Part shown: in pieces, positions 28,504-36,932 of the stretch
Numbering within the stretch: position 1 is the first letter of the stretch
How the letters are laid out: each line of letters starts with the position of its first letter
DNA from: Syntrophobacteraceae bacterium
Lineage (GTDB): Bacteria; Desulfobacterota; Syntrophobacteria; Syntrophobacterales; Syntrophobacteraceae
DNA length: 54,240 nt
Reading direction: 5' to 3'
Assembly: GCA_003566995.1 (NCBI GenBank)
Contig: PXBG01000138.1
Coordinates: 1-54,240 of the forward strand
Made by a program: the position numbers and the translations under genes
The notes under the pieces: generated by a model
What the model saw: the letters and a program-made list of their open reading frames with translations, nothing else
What the model was told of the DNA's origin: nothing
Databases searched by the model: none

Positions 28504-29628
28504 ATGACGGTTCGTTTTGATACATTTTCCCGGGCAGCCTCCATTGCCCCTGAAGTGTGGAATCGTTTTGCACGATTGGCAAGTCCTCTCATGGAATGGG
28601 AATACTTCACCGCACTGGAGGAGTCTCAATCGGTCGGGCCTGAAAGGGGTTATTATCCGTCTCACGTTCTCGCACACTGGAATGGAGAGCCTGCCGCTCT
28701 TGCTCCCCTCTACGAAAGAGACCGCTCCTGGGTGGAATTCGGTGACGGTGGCCTTGTGCAATTCTTGTCCGAATTGACACGCATACCGTACCAAAGGGGA
28801 TTGGTGGGCACCTTGCCATTCACCCCTGTGCCCGCCTACGGGTTCCTTTACGGGGAGGAGGTGGATGTGCCCTGGATGACACGTCAACTGCTGAACCACA
28901 TCGACCACCTCTGTGAAACACGGAACCTATACACCTCGAGGCTTTACTTTTTTGCACCACACATGTCGGAAGTCCATTCAATCCTTCGATCACAGGGATA
29001 CCTCACGTTCAAGACAGGTTATTCCCTCTGGTTCAATCGCGGCTTCAAGACTTTCCAGGACTTTCTCGCCACATTCAAGTCCAGCCGCAGGACCAAAATA
29101 AGACGGGAGATCAGAGCCATAGAGAATTCGGGCATTGAAATGAACATGATTCCCGGTCCAGATGCTTCCGAAAAGCTTTTTCGGGCCATGGGTGATCTTT
29201 ATGTGAAAACATGGAAAAAACACATGGGCCCGGACATTCCCCCTTTTCTCAAAAGCGATTTTTTTGGACACCTTCAGCAAAGCTACAGGCATCGGGTGAG
29301 CTTTTGCGTTGCGGGAGAGCAAAATGCTCCCCACAAGGCCATGGCCCTCTTTTATCACAAGGACAAGACGTTGTACGGCCGTTATTGGGGGTGTTTTGAA
29401 GAGGTGCCTTTTCTTCATTTTGTTCTCTGCTATTATTACCCCATTCAATATGCCGTCGAGCATGGATTTTCCGTTTTCGATCCAGGATTTGGAGGAGAAC
29501 ACAAATTGATCCGCGGGTTCGAAGTTTGCCCTGTTTATCATTATCTCAAGTTTCATGGTGAAAGAGAGCGGCAGGTCGCGCGCAATGTCCTGAGAAAGAT
29601 GCACATGCAACCTCATTACTTTTCATAA
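28504..29628 (+). CDS. FemAB/GNAT-like protein (DUF482 type)
   Basis: 374 residues with a doubled GNAT-like architecture as in PF04339 proteins labelled peptidoglycan-biosynthesis or FemAB-like. Typical segments are SPLMEWEYFTALEESQSVG near the N-terminus, FKSSRRTKIRREIRAIENSG mid-protein, and the last third with LYGRYWGCFEEVPFLHF, FDPGFGGEHKLIRGFEV. FemAB relatives transfer aminoacyl groups from tRNA, GNATs use acyl-CoA; the acceptor here is unknown. GAGGG lies ahead of the ATG. It is the only gene of its transcription unit; the next plus-strand gene begins after ~280 bases. Confidence 0.82.
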   Translation: MTVRFDTFSRAASIAPEVWNRFARLASPLMEWEYFTALEESQSVGPERGYYPSHVLAHWNGEPAALAPLYERDRSWVEFGDGGLVQFLSELTRIPYQRGLVGTLPFTPVPAYGFLYGEEVDVPWMTRQLLNHIDHLCETRNLYTSRLYFFAPHMSEVHSILRSQGYLTFKTGYSLWFNRGFKTFQDFLATFKSSRRTKIRREIRAIENSGIEMNMIPGPDASEKLFRAMGDLYVKTWKKHMGPDIPPFLKSDFFGHLQQSYRHRVSFCVAGEQNAPHKAMALFYHKDKTLYGRYWGCFEEVPFLHFVLCYYYPIQYAVEHGFSVFDPGFGGEHKLIRGFEVCPVYHYLKFHGERERQVARNVLRKMHMQPHYFS

Positions 29629-29911
29629 AAAAACAATGCTTTATCATCATTGGGCGAGAGATGCGTTCCTTTGGACATGATTGTGCCTGTGCTTTGAATT
29701 TGAAAAGGTTTGCTTCACGGTGCATTATGGAACCGATGGGACGTTTCCTGCTTCGTGGCCAACGGGTTTTTCAAGGGGATCCGGTCAAGCTTGGAAGCTT
29801 TTTCCGTTCCTCAGGCAATGTGTGTTGAGAAAAACGTCATTTTGGGCAAACCCCCATTGGGCGATGGCGCCCCTTGTGGGTTTTTTGGGAACCAAACCAG
29901 GAGTCTAAACT

Positions 29912-30892
29912 ATGTGTCAGAAGAGATTCATCACCATTTTCGCACTGGTCGCCTGCTTCCTGATGGGAACCATCGCGTCTTTCAGTCCCGCAAAGGCCGG
30001 AAAAGACGAGAAGGTGGCCGTGGTCAACGATCACATCATCTACATGAGCAACCTGAATGAGGAGATGAGCCGCTACGAACGCCAGTTGGCTTCGGCAGGG
30101 CAGGTCCTCAACGAAGAGCAGCAGGCGGAGATGCGTTCCAACGTGCTGGACGGTCTCATCAACAGAGAGCTCCTCAAGCAGGAAAGTGAAAAACAGGGGA
30201 TCGAAATCGGGTCTCACGAAGTGGACCAGGAAATGGCAACCCTCAAAGAAAGGTTCCCCAACGAGGAGGGCTTCCGTATGGCTCTCTCTCAGATGGAGAT
30301 CGACGAAGAAACCCTGAGGCAGCAGTTTTCACAGGATCTTGCCGTTCAGAAGCTCATCGACACTCAGGTTGCCCACAAAGTGGAGGTGACGCCGGAGGAG
30401 GCGAAGAGCTTTTACGATTCCAACCCTGAACTCTTCAAATCTCCGGAAATGGTTCGGGCCAGCCACATTCTGGTGAAAGTGGAACCTCAGGCCACCAGCG
30501 CCGAAAAGGCAAAAGCCAGGGAGAAGATTGAAGGCATTCAACAAAGACTTCAAAGAGGTGGCGAATTCGCCGAACTGGCCAGGGAGTATTCCGACTGTCC
30601 CAGCGCCCAAAGGGGTGGCGACCTGGACTTTTTTCAGAAGGGACAGATGGTGGCGCCATTTGAAAATGCGGCATTTTCCCTTGAGCCCGGTCAGGTCAGC
30701 GAGGTTGTGGAAACACAGTTTGGTTATCATCTCATCAAGGTGACAGACAAAACGGAAGCGGGTGTGACACCCTATGAGAACATAGCCGGTCAAATCGGCC
30801 AGCACCTGAAACAGCAGAAAGTCAACCAGGAACTCAGTGAATACGTGGCTCAGCTCAAATCCCGAGCGGATGTCAAGACCTACCTCAAATAG
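29912..30892 (+). CDS. Exported parvulin-type peptidyl-prolyl isomerase / foldase (SurA/PrsA-like)
   Basis: 326 residues with a signal peptide (MCQKRF, hydrophobic core, cleavage near AKA/GK at residue 29). A SurA-N-like helical chaperone domain spans ~35-165 (VNDHIIYMSNLNEEM, VLDGLINRELLKQESEKQG). The parvulin domain is at ~175-275 (RASHILVKVE, EFAELAREYSDCPSAQRGGDLDFF, FGYHLIKV). It assists folding of exported proteins in the periplasm by prolyl isomerisation and chaperoning. AGGAG lies ahead of ATG. It is followed by a strong hairpin. No outer membrane assembly genes are nearby. Confidence 0.93.
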   Translation: MCQKRFITIFALVACFLMGTIASFSPAKAGKDEKVAVVNDHIIYMSNLNEEMSRYERQLASAGQVLNEEQQAEMRSNVLDGLINRELLKQESEKQGIEIGSHEVDQEMATLKERFPNEEGFRMALSQMEIDEETLRQQFSQDLAVQKLIDTQVAHKVEVTPEEAKSFYDSNPELFKSPEMVRASHILVKVEPQATSAEKAKAREKIEGIQQRLQRGGEFAELAREYSDCPSAQRGGDLDFFQKGQMVAPFENAAFSLEPGQVSEVVETQFGYHLIKVTDKTEAGVTPYENIAGQIGQHLKQQKVNQELSEYVAQLKSRADVKTYLK

Positions 30893-31241
30893 AAGCCATT
30901 TGACGCTTGCCGAACAGGGCGGGCCGGAGGCAATCCGCTTCATGAATTTGCGATTCCTCCGGCCTGGGTTTGGCAAGAGTTCTCACATCGTAGTATACGT
31001 ATCCCATGCTGACCTTGCTCAGCGGTCAATTCAGTGGTTGTCTACCGGTGTTTCCGTTTTCTTTCGCTTCATGATGATTCGTGGGAGGGAAAAGCTGTCA
31101 CAAAAAAGTGAAGAGTTCCCTCCATTCATACGATATTGAAAGAACAACGCTCGGAACCAGGACCAGCCCGAAGGTTTCGGGAAGCTCCTCAGCTTCATGA
31201 GGAAAACCGACTCATAAAATGAAGAAACACGAGGCACTGGA
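30893..31241. other. Spacer between the foldase and DUF4301 genes
   Basis: About 350 bases. The left part holds the extended hairpin at 30906-30976. The right end has GAGG upstream of the DUF4301 start. Nothing else recognised. Confidence 0.4.
30922..30964 (+). terminator. Large hairpin after the foldase gene
   Basis: GGCCGGAGG (30922-30930) pairs with CCTCCGGCC (30956-30964). An outer CTTGCC/GGCAAG pair (30906-30911 with 30971-30976) and an inner near-pair extend it. No long T-run follows, so termination efficiency is uncertain; it may protect the 3' end. Confidence 0.6.
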
Positions 31242-32819
31242 ATGGAGAGTTCATTTTTTCCCGATACGGACCGTCTGCAAATGGAATCTCTGGGAATTGA
31301 CGAATCTAAAATTCAGGAACAGCTGGAGAGGTTCAGGAAGTGTGAAGCTTTCATACATCTCGAACGCCCATGCACTCCCGGTGATGGTGTCCACAGGATT
31401 CCTGAACGCCGGCTGCAGAAGTATCTTCGGTCCCATCAAAAGGCAGCCGGGAAAGGCCGGTACCTCAAGTTTGTCCCCGCTTCGGGCGCCGCAACCCGAA
31501 TGTTTCAAAGCCTTCTCTACATTTATCACGCGCCCCACTTCCTCGAATATGATGAACTGCGGAAAAGGGCCGGGCAGGGGGTTTCCATCGCCAACGACTT
31601 TATGCTCTTTCTGGAAAATATCGCCCGCTTTCCTTTCTGCGATGATCTCATGGACGCCCTCGCCCGGAAAGGTCTTGACCTGGATCTCTTGATTCGGGAA
31701 CACCGATACCTCCCCGTTTTGGAATGTCTTCTCACGGAAAATGGCCTCAAACAAGCTTGCCTGCCCAAAGCTCTGCTCAAGTTTCATCTCTACCCCCATG
31801 GAAGCCGCACCGCCTTTGAGGAGCACCTGGTCGAAGCTGTGGACTATGTGCGCGATGCAAAACGGCTTTGCCACCTTCACTTCACCGTGGCGCCTGAACA
31901 TGAAGCCGCTTTCATGAGAGTATTCAACAAGTCACGGAAATGTTACGAAAACCGCCTGAATGTGCTCTACGAGGTGGGATTCTCCTTTCAGAAGCCCTCC
32001 ACCAGCACCGTTGCCGTGGACCTGGACAATGAGCTTTTTCGCGATCGCCATGGTCGCATTGTCTTTCGTCCCGGCGGACACGGTGCCTTACTGGAAAACC
32101 TGGACGATCTCCAGGGGGATTTGGTTTATGTGAGAAACATCGACAACATCGCTCCCCACAGGCTTCAGAAGGAAGTGGTTCACTGGAAAAAGGTTCTGGG
32201 AGGAATGCTGGTGGAGGTTCAGGAAAAGATTCATCATTTTCTGCGTGCCCTGCATTGCGATCCTGCCTCAGCAACCATTCATGAAACCGCGACTTTTGCT
32301 CAGGAGCAACTTTCCATGCAGCTTCCTCAAGGCTTTGAAGCATGGGAGGAGTCCCGAAAAGCCCACTACCTTTTTCAGCGCCTGAACCGTCCCATTCGTG
32401 TGTGCGGTGTTGTCAAAAATGTGGGAGAGCCAGGAGGGGCGCCCTTCTGGGTACGCGACAAGGCGGGCACTTTGTCTCTTCAGATTGTGGAAAAGGCGCA
32501 GGTGAACATGGACAATGATGGGCAGAGAAGTGTATGGGAATCTTCCACTCACTTCAATCCTGTGGACATTGTCTGTGCTGTAAGGGATTTCCGGGGGGTT
32601 CCTTTTTCCCTGCAGGAATATGTGGATCCCGAAGCTGTTTTCATAACGCGGAAGTCCAAGGAAGGAAAAGAACTCAAGGCTCTGGAACTCCCCGGCTTGT
32701 GGAATGGATCCATGTCCGACTGGATCACCATTGCCGTTGAGGTGCCGCGCAACACTTTCAACCCTGTGAAAACCGTTTTTGATCTCCTGCGTCCTGAACA
32801 CCAGAGCGAAGACTTTTGA
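31242..32819 (+). CDS. DUF4301 family protein (NDP-sugar pyrophosphorylase-like fold)
   Basis: 525 residues, full length for DUF4301. Diagnostic segments are GRYLKFVPASGAATRMFQSL (residues ~71-90, the nucleotide-sugar-transferase-like ASGAATRM loop), LKFHLYPHGSRTAFEEHL, then FRPGGHGALLENL, VYVRNIDNI and RPIRVCGVVKNVGEPGGAPFW. The fold recalls sugar-phosphate nucleotidylyltransferases, but the family has no established reaction known to me. It is a stand-alone gene with GAGG ahead of the ATG, convergent with a lipoprotein gene. It sits near no cell-wall cluster. Confidence 0.85.
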   Translation: MESSFFPDTDRLQMESLGIDESKIQEQLERFRKCEAFIHLERPCTPGDGVHRIPERRLQKYLRSHQKAAGKGRYLKFVPASGAATRMFQSLLYIYHAPHFLEYDELRKRAGQGVSIANDFMLFLENIARFPFCDDLMDALARKGLDLDLLIREHRYLPVLECLLTENGLKQACLPKALLKFHLYPHGSRTAFEEHLVEAVDYVRDAKRLCHLHFTVAPEHEAAFMRVFNKSRKCYENRLNVLYEVGFSFQKPSTSTVAVDLDNELFRDRHGRIVFRPGGHGALLENLDDLQGDLVYVRNIDNIAPHRLQKEVVHWKKVLGGMLVEVQEKIHHFLRALHCDPASATIHETATFAQEQLSMQLPQGFEAWEESRKAHYLFQRLNRPIRVCGVVKNVGEPGGAPFWVRDKAGTLSLQIVEKAQVNMDNDGQRSVWESSTHFNPVDIVCAVRDFRGVPFSLQEYVDPEAVFITRKSKEGKELKALELPGLWNGSMSDWITIAVEVPRNTFNPVKTVFDLLRPEHQSEDF

Positions 32820-32951
32820 AGAACAGGATGCCCGTCCCCCCTCCCAGTCATCCTCAAAGGAGAATGGCGGAGACATTTGGTGTCGTGCATGGGGCTCATG
32901 AAGCCTCTCATTTTCCGAGACCATGATAATTATCAAGGCTTTTTTTATTTT

Positions 32952-33710
32952 TCAAAAGCGAAGGAGAGTGTCGGGGTTCACTTGGAACGGCTCGTAGCCA
33001 AAAAGGGCATTCAAGTGGTGGACAAAGGCATGGGCGCCATGATTTCGCCATCTTTCCGACACTTGGTCGTGAATGGTCACGTAGGCGCCTTTCAGTTCCT
33101 CCATGTTCGAATCGTTTGCTTTCAGGGGGAGTTTTTCTGCCTTCTGCGCGATCAATCCCAGCCAGGTTTCGCTCACCCCCATGATGAACCATGGCCAGAC
33201 TTTTTGCAGGTCCAGAGGCCAGTGAGGATCACTGGTGTCTTCCACGCCGGGTTTCTTGTTCTTCTGGACCTCGTCGTAACGCGTCAAGACGAGATCTCCA
33301 TTGGATTCAAGACGTTCAAGAACTTCACGGGAATCCAGGTCGTCAAAAACCTGTTGGGCTTTGGATGAGCTGGTGAAAAAAATAAAGCTCAGCTGATGCC
33401 CAGCTGCATCCCTGGAAGCCCTTCTGTGAAATCGCCACAGGAGAATCTCTTTTCTGTGGCGCTCAAGGGTGGGTTTGATGATTTCATTGGCTGCCAAAGC
33501 ATCCAGGTGCCAGGATGGCTCCTTCCCGGCGGGCCAGCTGAACCTGTAACGCGCGTGCCACCATCCCGAGTCGGTGTCTTCCGCCATGAGGGGGTAGGCA
33601 GGCGGTGAAGCATCCTTTGAAATGGGCCCCAGACCTTTCATGGCAGCACAATTGGCGAGGAAAAAAAGGGAGAACAGGGCCAGGCAGAGGGTGTGCAAGT
33701 TTTTTTTCAT
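32952..33710 (-). CDS. Lipoprotein of unknown function
   Basis: 252 residues from the ATG at 33710, chosen because it gives a lipoprotein signal: MKKN, hydrophobic core, lipobox LANC with Cys at residue 21. The longer frame from 33770 would bury it. The mature domain is rich in aromatic residues and contains GWWHARYRFSWPAGKEPSWH and SFIFFTSSSKAQQVFDDL. No family was recognised. It has some similarity in style to small periplasmic alpha/beta proteins. The stop is ~130 bases from the DUF4301 gene stop. The ribosome binding site is weak. Confidence 0.75.
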   Translation of the reverse strand: MKKNLHTLCLALFSLFFLANCAAMKGLGPISKDASPPAYPLMAEDTDSGWWHARYRFSWPAGKEPSWHLDALAANEIIKPTLERHRKEILLWRFHRRASRDAAGHQLSFIFFTSSSKAQQVFDDLDSREVLERLESNGDLVLTRYDEVQKNKKPGVEDTSDPHWPLDLQKVWPWFIMGVSETWLGLIAQKAEKLPLKANDSNMEELKGAYVTIHDQVSERWRNHGAHAFVHHLNALFGYEPFQVNPDTLLRF

Positions 33711-33849
33711 GCTCAGCGTCTCAAATGATGCGTGATCCCAAAATTCACGGAAAGGAAAAGAAAATGACACCAGGAAAGGTCACGATGTTCGCATCGCTCA
33801 ACCATGGGTTCAATTTTTAAACAAACAAAGTCCATTAGGGAGTTCGAAC

Positions 33850-33969
33850 ATGTTCATGATCATCTGTGGCCTCCTGGCGGTGGTTGTTTTGTTCTGGCTT
33901 TGCTGGAAACTTCATGAGCTTCGACAGGATGAAGCGGTCGAAATTGCTCTGGAAGACATTGCGGGGTGA
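33850..33969 (+). CDS. 39-residue single-pass membrane peptide
   Basis: A short frame from ATG 33850 to TGA 33969 with AGGGAG eight bases ahead. Residues 2-19 form a hydrophobic helix (FMIICGLLAVVVLFWLCW), followed by a basic-acidic amphipathic tail (KLHELRQDEAVEIALEDIAG). This fits the small bacterial membrane peptides that tune larger complexes. It is not homologous to anything I recognise. It lies between the divergent lipoprotein and hslO genes, on the opposite strand to both. Confidence 0.5.
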   Translation: MFMIICGLLAVVVLFWLCWKLHELRQDEAVEIALEDIAG

Positions 33970-34072
33970 AAACCGCGGCCTGGAATGCTCTTTGAGTTCC
34001 TATGGAATTGAGGGACTCCGGAAAAAAAACCGGGCAACTCTCCTCCATGTCTCCGGTGGGGAGAAGGGCCCA

Positions 34073-34969
34073 TCAGTGCAGGATTTTCTCCTGTGACATC
34101 AACCTTTCCATCAAGTTCCCCACGTCTTCTTTGGAAAACCTGTAGTTTTCTCTGCAAAACTCGCAGTTGACATCCACTTCTTCATGTTCACGGGCAAGAG
34201 ATTCAAGTTCTTTTTCCCCCAGAGAGAGCAATGCCTTTTCAATTCTTTCCCTGCTGCAGGAGCACTTGGGTGAAATGGGCCTTTTTTCCAGAACATCGTA
34301 AGGAACTTCCTTGAAGATGAGTTCGATGAGGTCTTCCGGGTGGGCTCCTTCCCTGAGAAGCTCCGTGATGGGGGGCAATTTCTCCAGTTGCCGAACGGTC
34401 TTCCGGATCATTTCATCACTGGAAGGGGGTAAGGATTGGACCAAAAACCCTCCGGCACAGGAAACGCTCCCGTCAGGCTCCACGAACACTCCCAGTCCAA
34501 CGGCCGATGGAATCTGCTCCGACTCTGTCAGGTAATATGCGAGATCCTCAGCGATTTCACTGGTGTATAGCTCAACGATACCTTGATAGGGCTCTTTCAT
34601 TCTAAGATCTTTGGCCACGGTCAGGAGTCCTGCATGGCCCAAAGCCCCCGCCACGTCGAGTTTCCCATTCTTGAGTTCCAGGTCCACTCTGGGTTCGGCC
34701 ACGTAACCCCGAACGGATCCGTCACTGTCCGCTTCCGCGAGAATCTTTTTAAGGGGTCCGTTTCCTTCGAACTTCATGGCCACCCTTTGGTGGCTTTTCA
34801 GAAGTGCCCCGAACAGAACACCGCCTGTCAAGGCCCGCCCCAGCGCTGCTGAAGCAGTTGGCGCTGTGCCATGGCGGTGGCAGATTTCATGGACCAGGCG
34901 GGTCGATACGCAGGCCAATCCTCGAATGTGGCCCTCCACTGTAACGGCTCGAATCAGATAATCCTGCAT
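34073..34969 (-). CDS. hslO: Redox-regulated chaperone Hsp33
   Basis: 298 residues, close to the usual ~290. It is a holdase activated by oxidation together with unfolding, protecting cytosolic proteins from aggregation. The zinc-binding thiol switch is complete: CSC at 236-238 and CEFC at 269-272. The substrate-binding N-terminal domain starts with [18 protein letters not shown] and contains [18 protein letters not shown]. It fits with KatG and the OsmC-family protein as another oxidative-stress gene in this window. A small membrane peptide gene follows on the opposite strand 103 bases past its stop. Confidence 0.96.
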   Translation of the reverse strand: MQDYLIRAVTVEGHIRGLACVSTRLVHEICHRHGTAPTASAALGRALTGGVLFGALLKSHQRVAMKFEGNGPLKKILAEADSDGSVRGYVAEPRVDLELKNGKLDVAGALGHAGLLTVAKDLRMKEPYQGIVELYTSEIAEDLAYYLTESEQIPSAVGLGVFVEPDGSVSCAGGFLVQSLPPSSDEMIRKTVRQLEKLPPITELLREGAHPEDLIELIFKEVPYDVLEKRPISPKCSCSRERIEKALLSLGEKELESLAREHEEVDVNCEFCRENYRFSKEDVGNLMERLMSQEKILH

Positions 34970-35301
34970 GATGGGATGCTCTTCACCTCAAATGTCATCG
35001 GTTGATAAATTCACCTGCTGCTATGATCAATGTTCAGGTTGCATGCTGAATGTTTTCACAAGTTACATGATCCATGGTGTCATGTTCAACCCATACTATT
35101 GGAACATGCGGCACAAACGGCGGTCAAATGAGACTCCCCATCTTTTGAAGAACCATGGGAATCCGCCTTTCATTTCCCTTGGATGGATCTGCTGTCATGG
35201 AAAGGCCATCATAAAGGCTAAGAATTTCGTGACAATTTTGTATAATTCAATTATGGATTGAATACAAAATCTAACCGTAAGGACATGGAGGAAAATCGTC
35301 A
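34970..35301. promoter_or_regulatory. Divergent region between hslO and the NifA-like regulator
   Basis: About 330 bases with no supported gene; a 97-codon frame here is probably chance. Near the regulator gene, ACAATTTTGT (35232-35241) starts an imperfect inverted repeat whose other arm ends ACAAAA at about 35268. GGAGGA lies nine bases before the GTG start. The same 10-mer recurs upstream of glnA. Confidence 0.5.
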
Positions 35302-36870
35302 GTGGGGGAAAATTACAGTTATCTGGAATTGAGAGCTCTTCACGAGATAGCAAGAGTTATATCCAAGTCAGGGGAATTGAAGGAACACCTGCAGCAGACA
35401 CTTGATATTTTGAGCACCTGGCTGGGAATGGAACGGGGAATGATTTCCGTTTTAGGGATGCAGACGGGAGAGGCCTGGCTCGATGTGGCACGTGGTGTCG
35501 ATGTTGAGGCGGGAGAGATTTCCTATCAGCCGGGGGAGGGCATCACGGGAAAGGTGGCTCAGACAGGCCGTCCCATGGCCATTGCCAATCTTGGCAAAGA
35601 GACGCATTTTCTGGACAGGACGGGAGCAAGAAAATCCCTGGACAGGGCGGAGCTGGCTTTCTTGTGTGTGCCCATTTTTTACCACGGTCGTGTGGCGGGG
35701 GTTTTGTCGGCGGATAAGCTTGTTCATCGTGTTGAAAGCCTGGAGAACGAGGTGGGATTGCTCAGCGCTGTCGCCGAACTTCTGGGAAAGGTGGTTCACT
35801 TCAGGGCAGTGGAAGAAGAAAACCGAAGGTTGCGGCGAATGCTTGCGGAAGCCAAACGCCCCACCACCAACATCATTGGGCGTTCGAAAGTGATACAGGA
35901 GGTGTTGCGTCTCATTGATCAGGTGGCAGACACCAACACAACGGTTTTGATCAACGGTGAGACAGGGACCGGCAAGGAGCTGGTGGCCAAGGCCATTCAC
36001 GATAACAGCCGAAGGCTCAATTCCCCCCTGGTGCAGGTCAATTGTGCCGCAATGCCCGATTCGCTCCTGGAAAGCGAGCTGTTCGGTCACGAAAAAGGAG
36101 CCTTCACGGGAGCCGTGACCCGCAGGAAAGGGCGATTTGAAGAAGCGCACGGAGGAACGATTTTCCTTGATGAAGTGGGTGAACTCTCGTCCATAGCTCA
36201 GGCCAAACTCCTGAGAGTTTTGCAGGAGCGTGAATTTCAGCCCCTGGGGTCCTCCCGCACTGTGAAGGTGGATGTTCGGGTGATAACGGCCACCAACAAG
36301 GATTTGGAGGAGGAAGTGGCTCTGGGCAATTTTCGTTCGGATCTCTTTTACCGGCTCAATGTCTTTCCCATCTACCTTCCCGCTCTTCGGGAGAGGGGGC
36401 CCGATATCCTCTTGCTGGCTGATTATTTTGTGCTCAAGTATGCGAGAGAATTTGGAAAAGATGTGAAACGGATCTCCACCGGTGCCATTGATATGCTCAT
36501 CTCCTACCACTGGCCAGGAAACGTGCGAGAACTGGAAAACTGTATTGAAAGGGCCGTGCTCCTTTCCGCGGGAGATGCCATCGATGCATGGCATTTGCCC
36601 CCCACCCTGCAGATGAAGCCCTCAGGAAGTCAGGGTGCCAGTCGAGGCAAGCTGGAGGCGCTGGTCAGCGCTTTTGAGAGAGACCTCATCACGGACGCGC
36701 TCAAAGATGTCAGGGGAAACCAATCTCAGGCCGCCCGCCTGCTGGGGACGACCAAGCGCATCATACAGTACAAGGTTGAAAAATATGGCATAGATCCCAA
36801 AAGATTCCGTGCTAGAGTGGAAAACGTCAAATCATTTGCCCAGGAGAAGGAATCCTCCACCGTGGGCTGA
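35302..36870 (+). CDS. NifA-like sigma-54-dependent transcriptional activator
   Basis: 522 residues starting at GTG (GGAGGA nine bases ahead). Domain order: N-terminal GAF sensory domain (~10-165), short linker, AAA+ domain with Walker A GETGTGKE (219-226), the sigma-54-contact loop GAFTGA (266-271) and Walker B TIFLDE (286-291), then a Fis-type HTH (GNQSQAARLLGTTKRIIQYK). This is the NifA/FhlA layout. The linker between AAA+ and HTH lacks the cysteine cluster of oxygen-sensitive NifA proteins. It heads a block of nadE, glnB, glnD and glnA. glnA carries a sigma-54 promoter, so this regulator is a natural candidate activator. Confidence 0.93.
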   Translation: MGENYSYLELRALHEIARVISKSGELKEHLQQTLDILSTWLGMERGMISVLGMQTGEAWLDVARGVDVEAGEISYQPGEGITGKVAQTGRPMAIANLGKETHFLDRTGARKSLDRAELAFLCVPIFYHGRVAGVLSADKLVHRVESLENEVGLLSAVAELLGKVVHFRAVEEENRRLRRMLAEAKRPTTNIIGRSKVIQEVLRLIDQVADTNTTVLINGETGTGKELVAKAIHDNSRRLNSPLVQVNCAAMPDSLLESELFGHEKGAFTGAVTRRKGRFEEAHGGTIFLDEVGELSSIAQAKLLRVLQEREFQPLGSSRTVKVDVRVITATNKDLEEEVALGNFRSDLFYRLNVFPIYLPALRERGPDILLLADYFVLKYAREFGKDVKRISTGAIDMLISYHWPGNVRELENCIERAVLLSAGDAIDAWHLPPTLQMKPSGSQGASRGKLEALVSAFERDLITDALKDVRGNQSQAARLLGTTKRIIQYKVEKYGIDPKRFRARVENVKSFAQEKESSTVG

Positions 36871-36932
36871 GGAAAACTGGCTCTCGCTCCGCCACTCTTT
36901 GCACCCGAAACTCTCCCGACAGGTGTTTTAAA

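Noticed and set aside
32923-32934. TGATAATTATCA palindrome resembling a Fur box
   Set aside because: It lies between the convergent ends of the DUF4301 and lipoprotein genes, where a promoter operator is not expected, and it lacks the full 7-1-7 pattern. The following T-run suggests part of a transcript end instead.
34968-35261. A 97-codon plus-strand frame upstream of the NifA-like gene
   Set aside because: Unusual composition (many Cys, Met, His), no ribosome binding site, no family features, and it covers a region expected to be regulatory.
36879-36894. GG-N10-GC string upstream of nadE as a sigma-54 promoter
   Set aside because: TGGCTCT fits the -24 box partly, but the -12 half reads CCGCC and has no TTGC, so the match is likely chance.
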